Of a DNA stretch of 64,000 nt, positions 35,584 through 44,504 are shown one piece after another. This DNA is from Phycisphaerae bacterium (lineage in GTDB: Bacteria > Planctomycetota > Phycisphaerae > JAJVII01). The position numbers were made by a program, and so were the translations under genes. Under the pieces are notes generated by a model. It made no database searches and was not told the DNA's origin. It saw only the letters and a list, made by a program, of their open reading frames with translations. The stretch is taken from the NCBI GenBank assembly GCA_022072085.1, contig JAJVII010000018.1, positions 1 through 64,000 on the forward strand, written 5' to 3'. Position 1 is the stretch's first letter; the number at the start of each line of letters is the position of its first letter.

Positions 35584-38500
35584 ATGAGCCGCCGCCTGCT
35601 GATGTTCGCCGTCGTTGCACTGCTCGTCGCTCCGCCCGCCCTGCTGGCCGATCTGAACGTCGAACTCCGCGTCACCGACGGCGCCAACGCGACCGACGCC
35701 GACGCCTGCCCCGTCAGCGTCGGCGTGCCGCTGTCCAAGGGCGCCTATGAGGACACGACGAAGTTCCGCGTCGTCGACGCCGACGGCAAGGACGTGCCGG
35801 CCCAGTTCGACGTGATGGGGCGATACTGGCCGGACTCGTTCAGCATCCGCGGCCTGCTGGTCAGCTTCAACGCGAAGGTGGCCAGGGGCGGCGTGGTCAA
35901 GTACACCCTCCGCGACGACGGGCGCGGCAACGCGCCGGCTGCGACGGCGCCGGGCGGCGGGCTGAAGATCGACGAGTCGGCTAACGCGGTCACCGTGGTC
36001 ACCGGCCCGCTGAAGGTTGCGGTCCGCAAGGGCGGCTTCAACGTGCTGGACAAGGTCTGGCTGGACGACAACGGCGACGGGCAGTTCGCCGACGGCGAGC
36101 TGATCGTCAACGGCTCGGACAAGAGCGGCGCGGTGATGAACGCGGACAACTTCGGCTCGGCGCAGAAGGATCTGGCGGTGAGCTGGGACTACCGCGGGCC
36201 GATGATGGCGGTGCTCAAGGTCGAGTCGGTGACGCCGGCGACGCCGGACGGCTGGGGGTTCATCTGCCGGCTGCACTTCCACGCCGGCCAGCCGACGGTG
36301 ATGGCGGACTACACGCTGAAGAACTCGGCCTACGGACGCGGCGGGCATCAACTGACGTTCGACAGCTTCACGCTGGCCGCTCCGCTGGCCAACGTGGGCG
36401 ACGCGACGGTGCGCGTCGGCGGGGCGCTGGCGGACAACGCGGGGGCCGCCGAGGGGGCCCTGGCAGCGGGCGCGGGCGTGCTCGCGGGCAAGTGGAAGAG
36501 CTACGCGATCAACGGCCAGGCGGCGGCCGGCCTGGCGGTCGGCTACGTCGATGTCAGCGACGCGTCGCGCGGCGCGATGGTCGCGGTGCGGAAGCTGAGC
36601 TACCTCTGGCCGTGCGGACTCTCGGTGTCGGCGGACAAGTCGATCGTCGCACAGCTCTGGCCCAAGGGCGACGGGCCGCACGAACTGGTGGACATGGCCC
36701 GCCGCAGCCACCAAGTGCTCTACCTGTTCCACGGCAAGGGGTGGGACCAGGGCCGCCTGTTCGCGTCGGCCAGCCTGTTCCAGCGCTGGCCGGTCGTGTT
36801 CCTCCCGCCGGCGTGGTACAGCGCGACGCGGGCGTTCTTCGACGGCGGCGGCGTGGTCTCGCCGGTGGCCGAGTGCGACCCGAAGGCCTTCGGGCGCTAC
36901 CCGGATTACCCGGCCGACAAGGACAACCAGGAGACCGGCTGGCAGAACTGGGGCGGGGCCAACTGGCGGCGGATGAGCAGCACGACCGGCGGCATGCCCG
37001 GCGACCTGAACAACGTCATGGCGTCGGGCCGGCCCGAGTCGCTCTACCGCGGCGACGACATCGCCCGGCACGGCAGCGAGATGAGGCCGATGTGGTGCGA
37101 CGGCTACGAGTATCCGCGCGACACCGTGCTGGGCTTCAACGCGAGCTACCCGCCCAACGTCGGTCTGCGCAAGCCGCCGGGCGCGAAGGACTATCCCCGC
37201 GTCGCGTACCCCAACTGGTCGAGCTGGGACATTATGCACTCGTGGGTCTACGAGGTGGGCGACTACTACTGGTACACCGGCGAGAAGTTCTGCCGCGACT
37301 ACCTGGTCATGCACGCCGACTACACGCTCTGCTCGTCGCACTACCCCGGCACCGGCGGGCCGGGCCAGCCGCAGCCCGGCTGGCAGCGCGAGACGGCTGA
37401 GCCCATGCGCATCATCATCGACGCCTACAAGATCACCGGCTACCCGCGCTACTGGAACTACATCCAGGCGTTCGCCGAGAACCTCGTGGACACCTACGTC
37501 AACTGGGCGGGCTGCTTCAACGGCTGCGGCTTCCAGCACGGGCTGATGAGCGCGACCGCGTGGGACATCTACTTCCTCCTGCCCGAGCGCACCGACGCCG
37601 AGCGCGTGCTCAAGGAGCGGCTGCTCCAGATGATCCTGGGCGCCAGCAACGGCCAGTTCTGGTGGGGCGGCAACGTCTACAAGGACGCCGACGAGGCCCG
37701 GCGCGTCACCTGGGGCTGGGGCTACTACTGGCCCTGGAGCAACCGCGAGAAATACAAGCGCCCCGAAGCCGGCAGCATGACCACGCAGTGCCTCAACGAC
37801 CGCGGGCTCTGCTACCTCTTGACCGGCCAGGAGGCCTACCGCGACAGCATCGGCCTGGTCCACGGGGCGTTCAAGCCCGACAAGCCGGGCAGCGTGCCGA
37901 AGATCATGGCCGGCTACGGACGCGTCTCCTCGGCGGCCTATCACTACGCCAGGGAACTGCACACCGCCGCCGTCCCGCCGCCGATCACGGACCTGAAGGC
38001 TGAGGCCCTGACCGGCAAAGACACCATCCTGAAACTCACATGGACCGGGCCGAAGGTGGGCCGCGTGGTCATCTTCGCATCCGACAAGCCGATCGTCGAC
38101 CGCGACGAGAAGTTCGCCGACGGCAAACTCGCCCTGCCGGTGACAGCAGGCGACGAGAAGGCCACCGACGTCTATCAAGCACGGGTAATGGCGGTCGTCG
38201 ACCACCCGGGCGGCGAGGGGCAGGCCCGTTCTGTCACCGTTACTTTCCCTTCCTCCGCTCGCGAGCGAAACTTCGAGGATTGGGCCTGGGTTGGCATCGA
38301 GGCGGTCAATGCCGCCGGGCCGGTAGACCATGGGCGCACCCGACTGAGCAATTGCGTTCGGGTGGAAAAAGCCAAGGAACTGGTCGCCGACCGCCCGTAT
38401 GCCCCGACGCTGCTGAAGGCGAGTTGCCAGAGCGACGGATTGCTCTACGCCGTGTTGGCCGACCCGGCCATAGCGCCCGGAGAGGTTGCTGTCACGCTGA

Positions 38501-39165
38501 CCAACCTGGCCGACGGCAAGGCCCTGCCGGTGAGCAAGGTCGAGATCGAGACGACGGGCAACCGCCTGCTGGCGATTCACACCGAGGGGCTGGCCGACGG
38601 CGGCGAGTATCGCCTGACGGTGAAGGGCCTCGGATCAGCCGGCAACACGGTTCTCTCCTTTGTCGCCCACGTCGGCCCGGACCGGTTCTCGCCGGTGCAT
38701 CGCGTGAACTTCGGGCCGGCGGTGGACGACTGGCAGATGGCCCGCGACTGGGACGGCGTGCTGGGCTACAACTATCCGATGTGGCAGTGGGGCTCGCAGA
38801 CGGGCAAGTTCCCGGCCAACGCCGACGCCGTCGCCGCGAAGCTGGACGGCACGAACGTGCGGCTGGCCAAGGCCGCCTTCGGCCAGATGGTCTTCAAGCT
38901 GGCGGTGAACCCGTACGTCAGCAAGTATCACCTCAAGCTGCGGGCCGGCGACGCCGGCGCCTGGCCGCCCAAGACCGTCTCGCTGGCCGTCGAGGGCCAG
39001 GAAGTCTGGAACAACCAGGCGGTCGGCAGCGCGAACAAGAAGTTCGTCGACTACGACGCCGACGTGACCGTGAGCGACGGCCAGCTCGACGTGCAGTTCA
39101 ACTGGCTCAACTGGCTGGAGTTGACCGCGGACTACCAGTGGAAGGAACTGGCGACGGGGAAGTGA
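35584..39165 (+). CDS. Large secreted RIFT-barrel polysaccharide-lyase-like protein
   Basis: 1193 residues. The ATG at 35584 has GAAAGGA seven bases upstream and opens a signal peptide (MSRRLLMFAVVALLVAPPALL). Residues about 24-110 (VSVGVPLSKGAYEDTTKF, ADGKDVPAQFDVMGRYWPD) read like the first domain of the exo-rhamnogalacturonan lyase (PcRGLX/YetA) group. A beta-rich part follows. A catalytic-looking alpha/alpha region comes next (about 500-770: MHSWVYEVGDYYWYTGEKF, WGGNVYKDADEARR). An Fn3-like module (about 795-900) and a C-terminal carbohydrate-binding-like domain (about 1035-1193) complete it. It probably acts on pectin or a similar plant or algal polysaccharide outside the cell. The lyase call rests on pattern similarity only. 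Confidence 0.72.
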   Translation: MSRRLLMFAVVALLVAPPALLADLNVELRVTDGANATDADACPVSVGVPLSKGAYEDTTKFRVVDADGKDVPAQFDVMGRYWPDSFSIRGLLVSFNAKVARGGVVKYTLRDDGRGNAPAATAPGGGLKIDESANAVTVVTGPLKVAVRKGGFNVLDKVWLDDNGDGQFADGELIVNGSDKSGAVMNADNFGSAQKDLAVSWDYRGPMMAVLKVESVTPATPDGWGFICRLHFHAGQPTVMADYTLKNSAYGRGGHQLTFDSFTLAAPLANVGDATVRVGGALADNAGAAEGALAAGAGVLAGKWKSYAINGQAAAGLAVGYVDVSDASRGAMVAVRKLSYLWPCGLSVSADKSIVAQLWPKGDGPHELVDMARRSHQVLYLFHGKGWDQGRLFASASLFQRWPVVFLPPAWYSATRAFFDGGGVVSPVAECDPKAFGRYPDYPADKDNQETGWQNWGGANWRRMSSTTGGMPGDLNNVMASGRPESLYRGDDIARHGSEMRPMWCDGYEYPRDTVLGFNASYPPNVGLRKPPGAKDYPRVAYPNWSSWDIMHSWVYEVGDYYWYTGEKFCRDYLVMHADYTLCSSHYPGTGGPGQPQPGWQRETAEPMRIIIDAYKITGYPRYWNYIQAFAENLVDTYVNWAGCFNGCGFQHGLMSATAWDIYFLLPERTDAERVLKERLLQMILGASNGQFWWGGNVYKDADEARRVTWGWGYYWPWSNREKYKRPEAGSMTTQCLNDRGLCYLLTGQEAYRDSIGLVHGAFKPDKPGSVPKIMAGYGRVSSAAYHYARELHTAAVPPPITDLKAEALTGKDTILKLTWTGPKVGRVVIFASDKPIVDRDEKFADGKLALPVTAGDEKATDVYQARVMAVVDHPGGEGQARSVTVTFPSSARERNFEDWAWVGIEAVNAAGPVDHGRTRLSNCVRVEKAKELVADRPYAPTLLKASCQSDGLLYAVLADPAIAPGEVAVTLTNLADGKALPVSKVEIETTGNRLLAIHTEGLADGGEYRLTVKGLGSAGNTVLSFVAHVGPDRFSPVHRVNFGPAVDDWQMARDWDGVLGYNYPMWQWGSQTGKFPANADAVAAKLDGTNVRLAKAAFGQMVFKLAVNPYVSKYHLKLRAGDAGAWPPKTVSLAVEGQEVWNNQAVGSANKKFVDYDADVTVSDGQLDVQFNWLNWLELTADYQWKELATGK

Positions 39166-39199
39166 ACGCCGCGGCCTCGCGGTTCCCTTCGTGGAGCGA

Positions 39200-39237
39200 A
39201 AAAGGAAGCCCGGGCAGAGCTCGCCCGGGCTTCTTTT
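39200..39237. terminator. Bidirectional rho-independent terminator
   Basis: GAAGCCCGGGC (39205-39215) pairs with GCCCGGGCTTC (39223-39233) around the loop AGAGCTC. An A run lies on the left and TTTT on the right, so the stem terminates both the + strand gene ending at 39165 and the - strand gene ending at 39263. Confidence 0.93.
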
Positions 39238-39262
39238 CTTTGCGCTCGCCGCCGGCTGCGGG

Positions 39263-40366
39263 TCAGGAGGGCTGGCCGCGGACCGGCATCGGGTTGGGCT
39301 TGACGGTGAAGGGGGTCGGCTTGCTCACGAGCTTGCCCGCCCACAGGGCCGGCGCCTCGGGCTTCTCCCTGTCGGCCGCCGGCTCGACGTCGGACTTGGG
39401 CAGTTGCTCCCTGGTCACCTCGTAAGTCGCGGTGAGCTGGTAGTCGCCCGCGGGCAGTTCGGTCTGGAGATACTGCCACCACATCGCCGGCCCGTAGGGG
39501 CTGATCAGGACGATCGCCCCGGGGGCGACCTCGATCGGCGGCAGGGAGCGCGGGTCGGTCTTGGTCATGCCGGCGTAGAGATCCGGCGCAGGCTTGATCG
39601 CCACACCGGCGGTCGTCACGAACTGGAGCGACAGGCAGCGGATATCGCCGTTGACCGTCACGGTCTGCTTCTCCTTGCCGGTGTTGCGCAGGGCGATCAT
39701 CACCTGGACGGGCGTGAGCTTCTTCTTGGTCGCGCGGTCGATGGAAGTCTTGGCGGTGATCGGCTCGTTCACCAGCACAGCCAGTTGCAGGCCGCTCTTG
39801 TCGGCGTCGCTCCAGTTCCACTTGTCCACGGCCACGGCCTGTTCGAATCCAGGCAGCCGCTGCTCGGCGCCGGCAGCCGGCGCGAAGCACTTGAAGTAAT
39901 TGGGCAGGTAGTAGCCCTTGCCGTCGGGCCGGGCCCGGAGCAGCAACAGGTAAGACTCGCCTTCCTTGAGCTGGATGTACATCGGCCCGTCGCTGACGAA
40001 GATCATCGGCTGGCCCGGCTGCGGCGGCGGGGCCGGAGGCTGGGCCCGAGTGACCAGATCGACCGCGTCCTCGGCCTTCACTTTGCCCGCAGCGTCGCGG
40101 TAGATCTTCTCAATGTTCACGGTGTAGCCGCGCATCAGCACGTCGGCTGGCTTGTCGGCGTCGGGCGAGGGCCGCCCGCCGTAGTTCAGCTCCGGCACGA
40201 TCATCTTGACTTCGGCCGGCTCGGTCGACTTGACCACCTTGGCCTGCACGACCAGGTCGCTCTGGACGACCAGGCCGGGCAGAGGCACGTCGACCATCAT
40301 CGCCCCAGCCGGCAGCGCCATCGCCAGCGCCGCCGCGACACAGACCGCCGATACGCATCGCCTCAT
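39263..40366 (-). CDS. Secreted protein of unknown function
   Basis: 367 residues with a signal peptide (VSAVCVAAALAMALPAGAM). The first part (about 30-130) resembles stretches in other secreted planctomycete proteins that begin by naming a quantity carried in the envelope (SDLVVQAKVVKSTEPAEVKM). Beta-strand content is high throughout: VMIALRNTGKEKQTVTVNGD and LPAGDYQLTATYEV look like Ig-type strands. No enzyme motif is seen. It is convergent with the RIFT-barrel gene (shared terminator) and divergent from the YpdA-like gene. Function is unknown. Confidence 0.7.
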   Translation of the reverse strand: MRRCVSAVCVAAALAMALPAGAMMVDVPLPGLVVQSDLVVQAKVVKSTEPAEVKMIVPELNYGGRPSPDADKPADVLMRGYTVNIEKIYRDAAGKVKAEDAVDLVTRAQPPAPPPQPGQPMIFVSDGPMYIQLKEGESYLLLLRARPDGKGYYLPNYFKCFAPAAGAEQRLPGFEQAVAVDKWNWSDADKSGLQLAVLVNEPITAKTSIDRATKKKLTPVQVMIALRNTGKEKQTVTVNGDIRCLSLQFVTTAGVAIKPAPDLYAGMTKTDPRSLPPIEVAPGAIVLISPYGPAMWWQYLQTELPAGDYQLTATYEVTREQLPKSDVEPAADREKPEAPALWAGKLVSKPTPFTVKPNPMPVRGQPS

Positions 40367-40474
40367 GACACGTCTCCTTCAAGCAACAATGCCCCCGCCG
40401 AAGTTTGGACGCCGGGCCGCCGCCCGGGTTCCCTCGATTTGAAAACCGCTTCCCGTCGCTGTAATCTCGACACC

Positions 40475-41509
40475 ATGACCGACACCCGCTGCCAAGTCGC
40501 CGTCATCGGGGCCGGGCCCATCGGCCTGGAACTCGCCGTCGCACTCAAGCACGCAGGCGTCGATTATATCCAGTTCGACGCCGGCCAGATCGGCAGCACG
40601 GTCGACGGTTTTCCTCGCCAGATGCGGTTCTTCAGTTCGCCCCAGCGGCTGGCGCTGGCAGGCGTGCCGATACAGACCGTCGACCAGGGCAAGTGCACCC
40701 GTGAGGAGTACCTCGCCTACCTGCGGGCACTCGTCCAGCAGTTCGACCTGCCCGTCCGCACCTACGAACGGGTCGCCGCGATCGCCCGCGACGGCGACGG
40801 CTTCGTCCTGACCAGCAGGCCGTTGGGCGACGACGGGCAGCCGCGAATCACCCGCGCCGCCCGCGTGGTCATTGCCACCGGCGACACGACCCGCCCGCGG
40901 CGGCTGGGCATTCCCGGCGAGGACCTGCCCCACGTCAGCCATCGCTTCGACGAGCCGCACCGCTACTTCCGCCGCCGCTTACTGGTCGTCGGCGGGCGGA
41001 ACTCCGCAGCCGAGGCGGCCCTGCGCTGCCACCACGCCGGCGCCCGGGTCGCGGTCAGCTATCGCCGCGACCGCTTCCCCGACAGCGTGAAGTACTGGCT
41101 GCTGCCGGAGATCAACATGCTGATCGACTCCGGCCGCATCGAAGCGCACTTCAACACGCAGCCGGTTGCCATCGCTCCCGGCTCGGTGACGCTCGCCCGC
41201 ACCGGCGGCGCCGTCGAGGTGGCTGCCGACTTCGTGCTGGTGCTGATCGGTTTCGAGGCCGACATGACGCTCTGCGAGCAGGCGGGCGTCGAGCTGGCCG
41301 GCCAGGAGCGTGCCCCGCGCTACGACGAGCGGACGATGATGACCAACGTGCCGGGCCTCTACGTCGCCGGCACGGTCGCCGCCGGCGAGCAGACGAAGTA
41401 CAATGTCTTCCTGGAGAACTGCCACGTCCACGTCGCGCGGATCGTCGCCGACCTGACCGGCGGGCCGGCCCCGCCGCCGGCTGCCCGCTACGCCCGCCCC
41501 GAGAGCTGA
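40475..41509 (+). CDS. YpdA-like FAD-dependent NAD(P)H oxidoreductase
   Basis: 344 residues of the two-dinucleotide-binding flavoprotein fold. The FAD loop is GAGPIGLELA near the N-terminus, the NAD(P) loop VVGGRNSAAEAALR near 165-180, and the second FAD motif NVPGLYVAGTVAAGEQTKYN near 310. The KYNVFLENCHVH segment is like that of the YpdA family, which reduces bacillithiol disulfide; no CxxC redox pair is visible. Whether this organism makes bacillithiol is unknown, so a related low-molecular-weight disulfide is possible. The ATG at 40475 has no strong Shine-Dalgarno sequence. The MDR gene follows convergently after 7 bases. Confidence 0.82.
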   Translation: MTDTRCQVAVIGAGPIGLELAVALKHAGVDYIQFDAGQIGSTVDGFPRQMRFFSSPQRLALAGVPIQTVDQGKCTREEYLAYLRALVQQFDLPVRTYERVAAIARDGDGFVLTSRPLGDDGQPRITRAARVVIATGDTTRPRRLGIPGEDLPHVSHRFDEPHRYFRRRLLVVGGRNSAAEAALRCHHAGARVAVSYRRDRFPDSVKYWLLPEINMLIDSGRIEAHFNTQPVAIAPGSVTLARTGGAVEVAADFVLVLIGFEADMTLCEQAGVELAGQERAPRYDERTMMTNVPGLYVAGTVAAGEQTKYNVFLENCHVHVARIVADLTGGPAPPPAARYARPES

Positions 41510-41516
41510 CCGTCGC

Positions 41517-42545
41517 CTACGCGTCGAACGTCAGCACGACGCCCATCGCGGAATACTTGGCCTTGCCGGCGAGCATCTCGAACGCCTCAGCCGCCCGCTG
41601 CCACGGGTAGCGGTGCGTGATCAGGCCGTCCACGTTGAGCTGCCCGCGTGCGACCATCTCGACGTACTCGGCGATGTTCCGTCCCTCGGTCCAGCGGACG
41701 TAGGCGTCGGGCAGGTCCTGGCCGAGCTTCTCGTACTGATCGTCGTATCGCCCCGGCCCGCCGGCCCGGCTGATGAGCAGATCCAGCTCCTTGGCGAACA
41801 CGTGCTCCCGCTTGACGGTGATGTGCTCGCCGCCGCCTACTAACACCAGCCGCCCGCGCTGCCGGCACCAGGCGGCCGCCTGGTCGGTCACCGGCGGCTC
41901 GTGGTTGGTATTGACGATGGCTCCGTCGATGCCGGCCGGCGCGAACGCCTTGACCGCGGACTCGACATCGTCACGCTCGCTGTGCAGCGCCCGCTCGCAA
42001 CCCATCCGCCGGGCCAGTTCCAGGTGCTCGTCGTGGCGGTCCAGCGCCAGCGTGCGGCAGCCCCAGGCCCGGAGGATCTGCTCCTGGAGCTGGCCGAGGA
42101 TGCCCATGCCGTAGATCACGACCCGCTCGCCCGGCGAAAAACCGCCGCGGCGGACCGAGTGCATCGCGATCACGCCCATGCCGCACATCGACGCCGCCTC
42201 CATCGACACGTTGTCGGCGATCGGCGCGACCAGCGTCCAGGGCACGCCCATCTTCGTCGCGTGCCGCACGTAGGGCCCGCCGTAGCAGGCGACCCGGCAG
42301 CCGGGCTTGAGCCCGCTCTTGGCCGACGCCTCCGCGCCCATCGCGGTCACCACGCCGGCCCCGCTGTAACCGAACCCGCGCGTGCCGTCCTCGGCGCGGC
42401 GCATCTGGCTGATCATCTTCAATTCCGTCCCGACGCTGATGCCCTTGGCGACGGTGCGGATCTCCACAATCGGATCGGCCACCGCCGGGTCGGGCATCTC
42501 GGTCCACTGCACCTTGCTGCCGGGGAGGATCAAGAGCTGCTGCAT
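41517..42545 (-). CDS. Medium-chain dehydrogenase/reductase (alcohol dehydrogenase-like)
   Basis: 342 residues from MQQLLILPGS at 42545. A GroES-like domain (GTELKMISQMRR, GYSGAGVVTAMG) is followed by a Rossmann domain with VVIYGMGILGQLQEQIL and LALDRHDEHLELARRMG. The four-Cys structural-zinc lobe of classic alcohol dehydrogenases is absent and few zinc ligands are visible, as in sugar-type or sorbitol-like MDRs that act on bulkier substrates. The substrate is unknown. It follows the M50 gene by 59 bases on the same strand and may share its transcript. Confidence 0.85.
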   Translation of the reverse strand: MQQLLILPGSKVQWTEMPDPAVADPIVEIRTVAKGISVGTELKMISQMRRAEDGTRGFGYSGAGVVTAMGAEASAKSGLKPGCRVACYGGPYVRHATKMGVPWTLVAPIADNVSMEAASMCGMGVIAMHSVRRGGFSPGERVVIYGMGILGQLQEQILRAWGCRTLALDRHDEHLELARRMGCERALHSERDDVESAVKAFAPAGIDGAIVNTNHEPPVTDQAAAWCRQRGRLVLVGGGEHITVKREHVFAKELDLLISRAGGPGRYDDQYEKLGQDLPDAYVRWTEGRNIAEYVEMVARGQLNVDGLITHRYPWQRAAEAFEMLAGKAKYSAMGVVLTFDA

Positions 42546-42604
42546 GTCGCGTTCTCCGGGTCTGTCTGGTGTCGTCGGCCGATCCGTTCGGCCGGTCGGC
42601 CATT

Positions 42605-43567
42605 TTACCAATCGGGCTGGGAAGCGGTATCGTCCGGCTGGGTCGCGCCGGTCGCGGCCGCCTGCAACTGCAAGTACGCCCGGTGTCGGACCAGGCTCCC
42701 CTCCATTTCGTCGATGGAGGCCTTGAAGCGCTTACTCCCAGCGGTCAGCGACCGCAGCCGGGTCAGGCCCGACTCGGCCTGCTGCCACCGGCCCTCGTGA
42801 ATGTCCAGCCACACGCGCAGTTCCAGGGCCTCGACGCCGTCCGGGTTCAACGCCAGCGCCGCGTCGATGTGCCGCCGCCCAGCCGGGAAATCCCCCTCTT
42901 CGATGGCCGCGCCACCCGCGTCGGCCAACTGGACGTAGCGCTCCACGTCGCTGACCGGGAACAGCCGCATCGCCCCGTCGACGGCTGAGCGGATCGCCGG
43001 GTCAGCCGCACCGCTGAACACGATGACCAGCAGCACGAGCATCGAGAGGTTGGTCGCCTTGTTCATCCGCTGGATGCTGATCCGCGGGGAAAGCACCGGC
43101 CAGATCTTCGACCCGTCCAGCGGCGGCAGCGGCACGAGGTTCACCAGCGCCAGGATCAGGTTGATCAGCGCCGTGGCCCCGAGCACGTGGTGCAGCCACC
43201 CCCACGCCGGACCCAGGCGGCCGCTCAGCCAGAAGCTGTGCCGCGTCGCCAGCATGCACAGGATGCACGCCCCGACGACCAGCAGGTTGGCCGCCGGACC
43301 GGCCAGGCTGGACACCAGGAAGTCGCGCTTGGGATGGCGGAAGTTGTAGACGTTCACCTGCACCGGCCTGGCCCACCCGAACGGCAGCACCAGCAACGCC
43401 AGCGTCCCCAGCAGCGAGAGGTGGCGAAACGGGTTGAGGCTCACGCGATGCCGGCTTCGCGAGTAGTCGTCTCCCAGCAGGCTGGCCGACCACGCGTGCG
43501 CCGACTCGTGCAGCGTCAGCCCGATCACCAGCCCCGGCAGCAGGAGCAGCGCCGTTTGCCAGTTCAT
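42605..43567 (-). CDS. M50 (site-2 protease-type) membrane metallopeptidase with a C-terminal TPR-like region
   Basis: Intramembrane or membrane-face peptidase, 320 residues. His20-Glu21-x2-His24 (LTLHESAHAW) and the distal Asp151 (NLVPLPPLDGS) form the zinc site; about four hydrophobic segments surround it. After the last one (about 175-190) a soluble helical tail with TPR-like phrases (EGDFPAGRRHIDAALALNPDG) runs to the end. The start ATG overlaps the stop of the upstream TPR gene by four bases (ATGA), so the two are coupled and probably work together. In other bacteria such proteases cut anti-sigma factors or signal peptides; no such target gene is next to it. Confidence 0.87.
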   Translation of the reverse strand: MNWQTALLLLPGLVIGLTLHESAHAWSASLLGDDYSRSRHRVSLNPFRHLSLLGTLALLVLPFGWARPVQVNVYNFRHPKRDFLVSSLAGPAANLLVVGACILCMLATRHSFWLSGRLGPAWGWLHHVLGATALINLILALVNLVPLPPLDGSKIWPVLSPRISIQRMNKATNLSMLVLLVIVFSGAADPAIRSAVDGAMRLFPVSDVERYVQLADAGGAAIEEGDFPAGRRHIDAALALNPDGVEALELRVWLDIHEGRWQQAESGLTRLRSLTAGSKRFKASIDEMEGSLVRHRAYLQLQAAATGATQPDDTASQPDW

Positions 43568-44409
43568 GACCCGCCCTCCCCCGGCTGCCCGTGCGACTCC
43601 TGTTCGTCGTTGCCGCCGCCGGTCCCGGGCGGGCCGCCCAGCAGCCCAGCCAGTTGGGCCGCGAGGCCCGGGCTCTGCTCGCGCAGCTCGACCATCAGCC
43701 GGGCCGCGTCGGCCGATCGGCCGCTCATTGCCAGCAGGAAGATGCGGTAGTAGGCCAGTTGCTCCGGCGGCAGCGCCGCGGACGCCAGGCCGAGATGCTC
43801 AGCCGCCTCAGCCGACCGCCCCTCGCGGTCCGCCTGCGCCCAGAGCACGAGGTGCGCCGGCCCGACAGTTTCGATCTCCAGCAGCAGCCGGGCGATCCGG
43901 GCCGCGTCGTCCAGACGACCCGCGCCGGCCAGCCGCAGCATCCGCTCGACGTGCAGCGACCGTGCGACGGCTGGTCCGAGATCGCGGCGGGCGGCGAATC
44001 GCTCGATCGCGCCCCGGTCGGCCTGCGGATCGTCCGCGTCGCGCAGCAGCAGGCGATACTCCAGCAGGTCCAGCAGGTCGCCGCCGCTGCCCAGCGAGCG
44101 GCCCTGCCCCAGCCGGGCCCGCGCGGCCTCGACGTCGCCGCCCTCCAACGACTCGAGGCCGAGCACCGCGGCCATCGGCCCGCAGGGCTCGCGCTGCATC
44201 GACCAGGCAGCGAAGGCCTGGGCCTCCGCCTGTCGCTGGCCGACCATCAGCAGCCGCCAGGTCGTCAGCGCCGCCTCCGGGTCGCCGCCGATCTGCCAGG
44301 CGAGCCGGTGCAGCGACACGGCCGCGGGCATGCGCAGCATCCCCGCTGCCCAGGCCACGACGCCCAGCGGCAGGGCCATCACTCTTCGAGCCAGCTTCAG
44401 GACCAGCAC
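43564..44409 (-). CDS. TPR-like protein coupled to the M50 peptidase
   Basis: 281 residues from a GTG at 44409, chosen because GGGGAG lies six bases upstream; the longer frame beyond it shadows the next gene. The N-terminus (VLKLARRVMALPLGVVAWAAGM) is hydrophobic with basic residues and probably anchors the protein in the membrane. The rest is helical, with TPR-like pairs (AEAQAFAAWSMQREP, AEAAEHLGLASAALPPEQLAYY). Its stop overlaps the M50 start (ATGA). It may bring substrate to, or gate, the peptidase. No enzymatic motif is seen. Confidence 0.78.
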   Translation of the reverse strand: MLVLKLARRVMALPLGVVAWAAGMLRMPAAVSLHRLAWQIGGDPEAALTTWRLLMVGQRQAEAQAFAAWSMQREPCGPMAAVLGLESLEGGDVEAARARLGQGRSLGSGGDLLDLLEYRLLLRDADDPQADRGAIERFAARRDLGPAVARSLHVERMLRLAGAGRLDDAARIARLLLEIETVGPAHLVLWAQADREGRSAEAAEHLGLASAALPPEQLAYYRIFLLAMSGRSADAARLMVELREQSPGLAAQLAGLLGGPPGTGGGNDEQESHGQPGEGGS

Positions 44410-44504
44410 GTTCGACTCCCCGCATGCGCCGGCCGACCCGCCGGCAACGCCAAGGAGTCCCAGTCTACCCCATCGGGCGGGCAACGGCAAAGCCGTCCGG
44501 CGTT

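Noticed and set aside
35329-38580. Long minus-strand open frame (about 1080 codons) opposite the RIFT-barrel gene
   Set aside because: It is antisense to a gene with signal peptide and domain structure. In very GC-rich DNA long open frames on the opposite strand arise from codon bias.
39835-39860. TTCGAATCC resembling the T-arm of a tRNA
   Set aside because: No acceptor stem or anticodon arm is present at the correct distances; it is inside a coding region.
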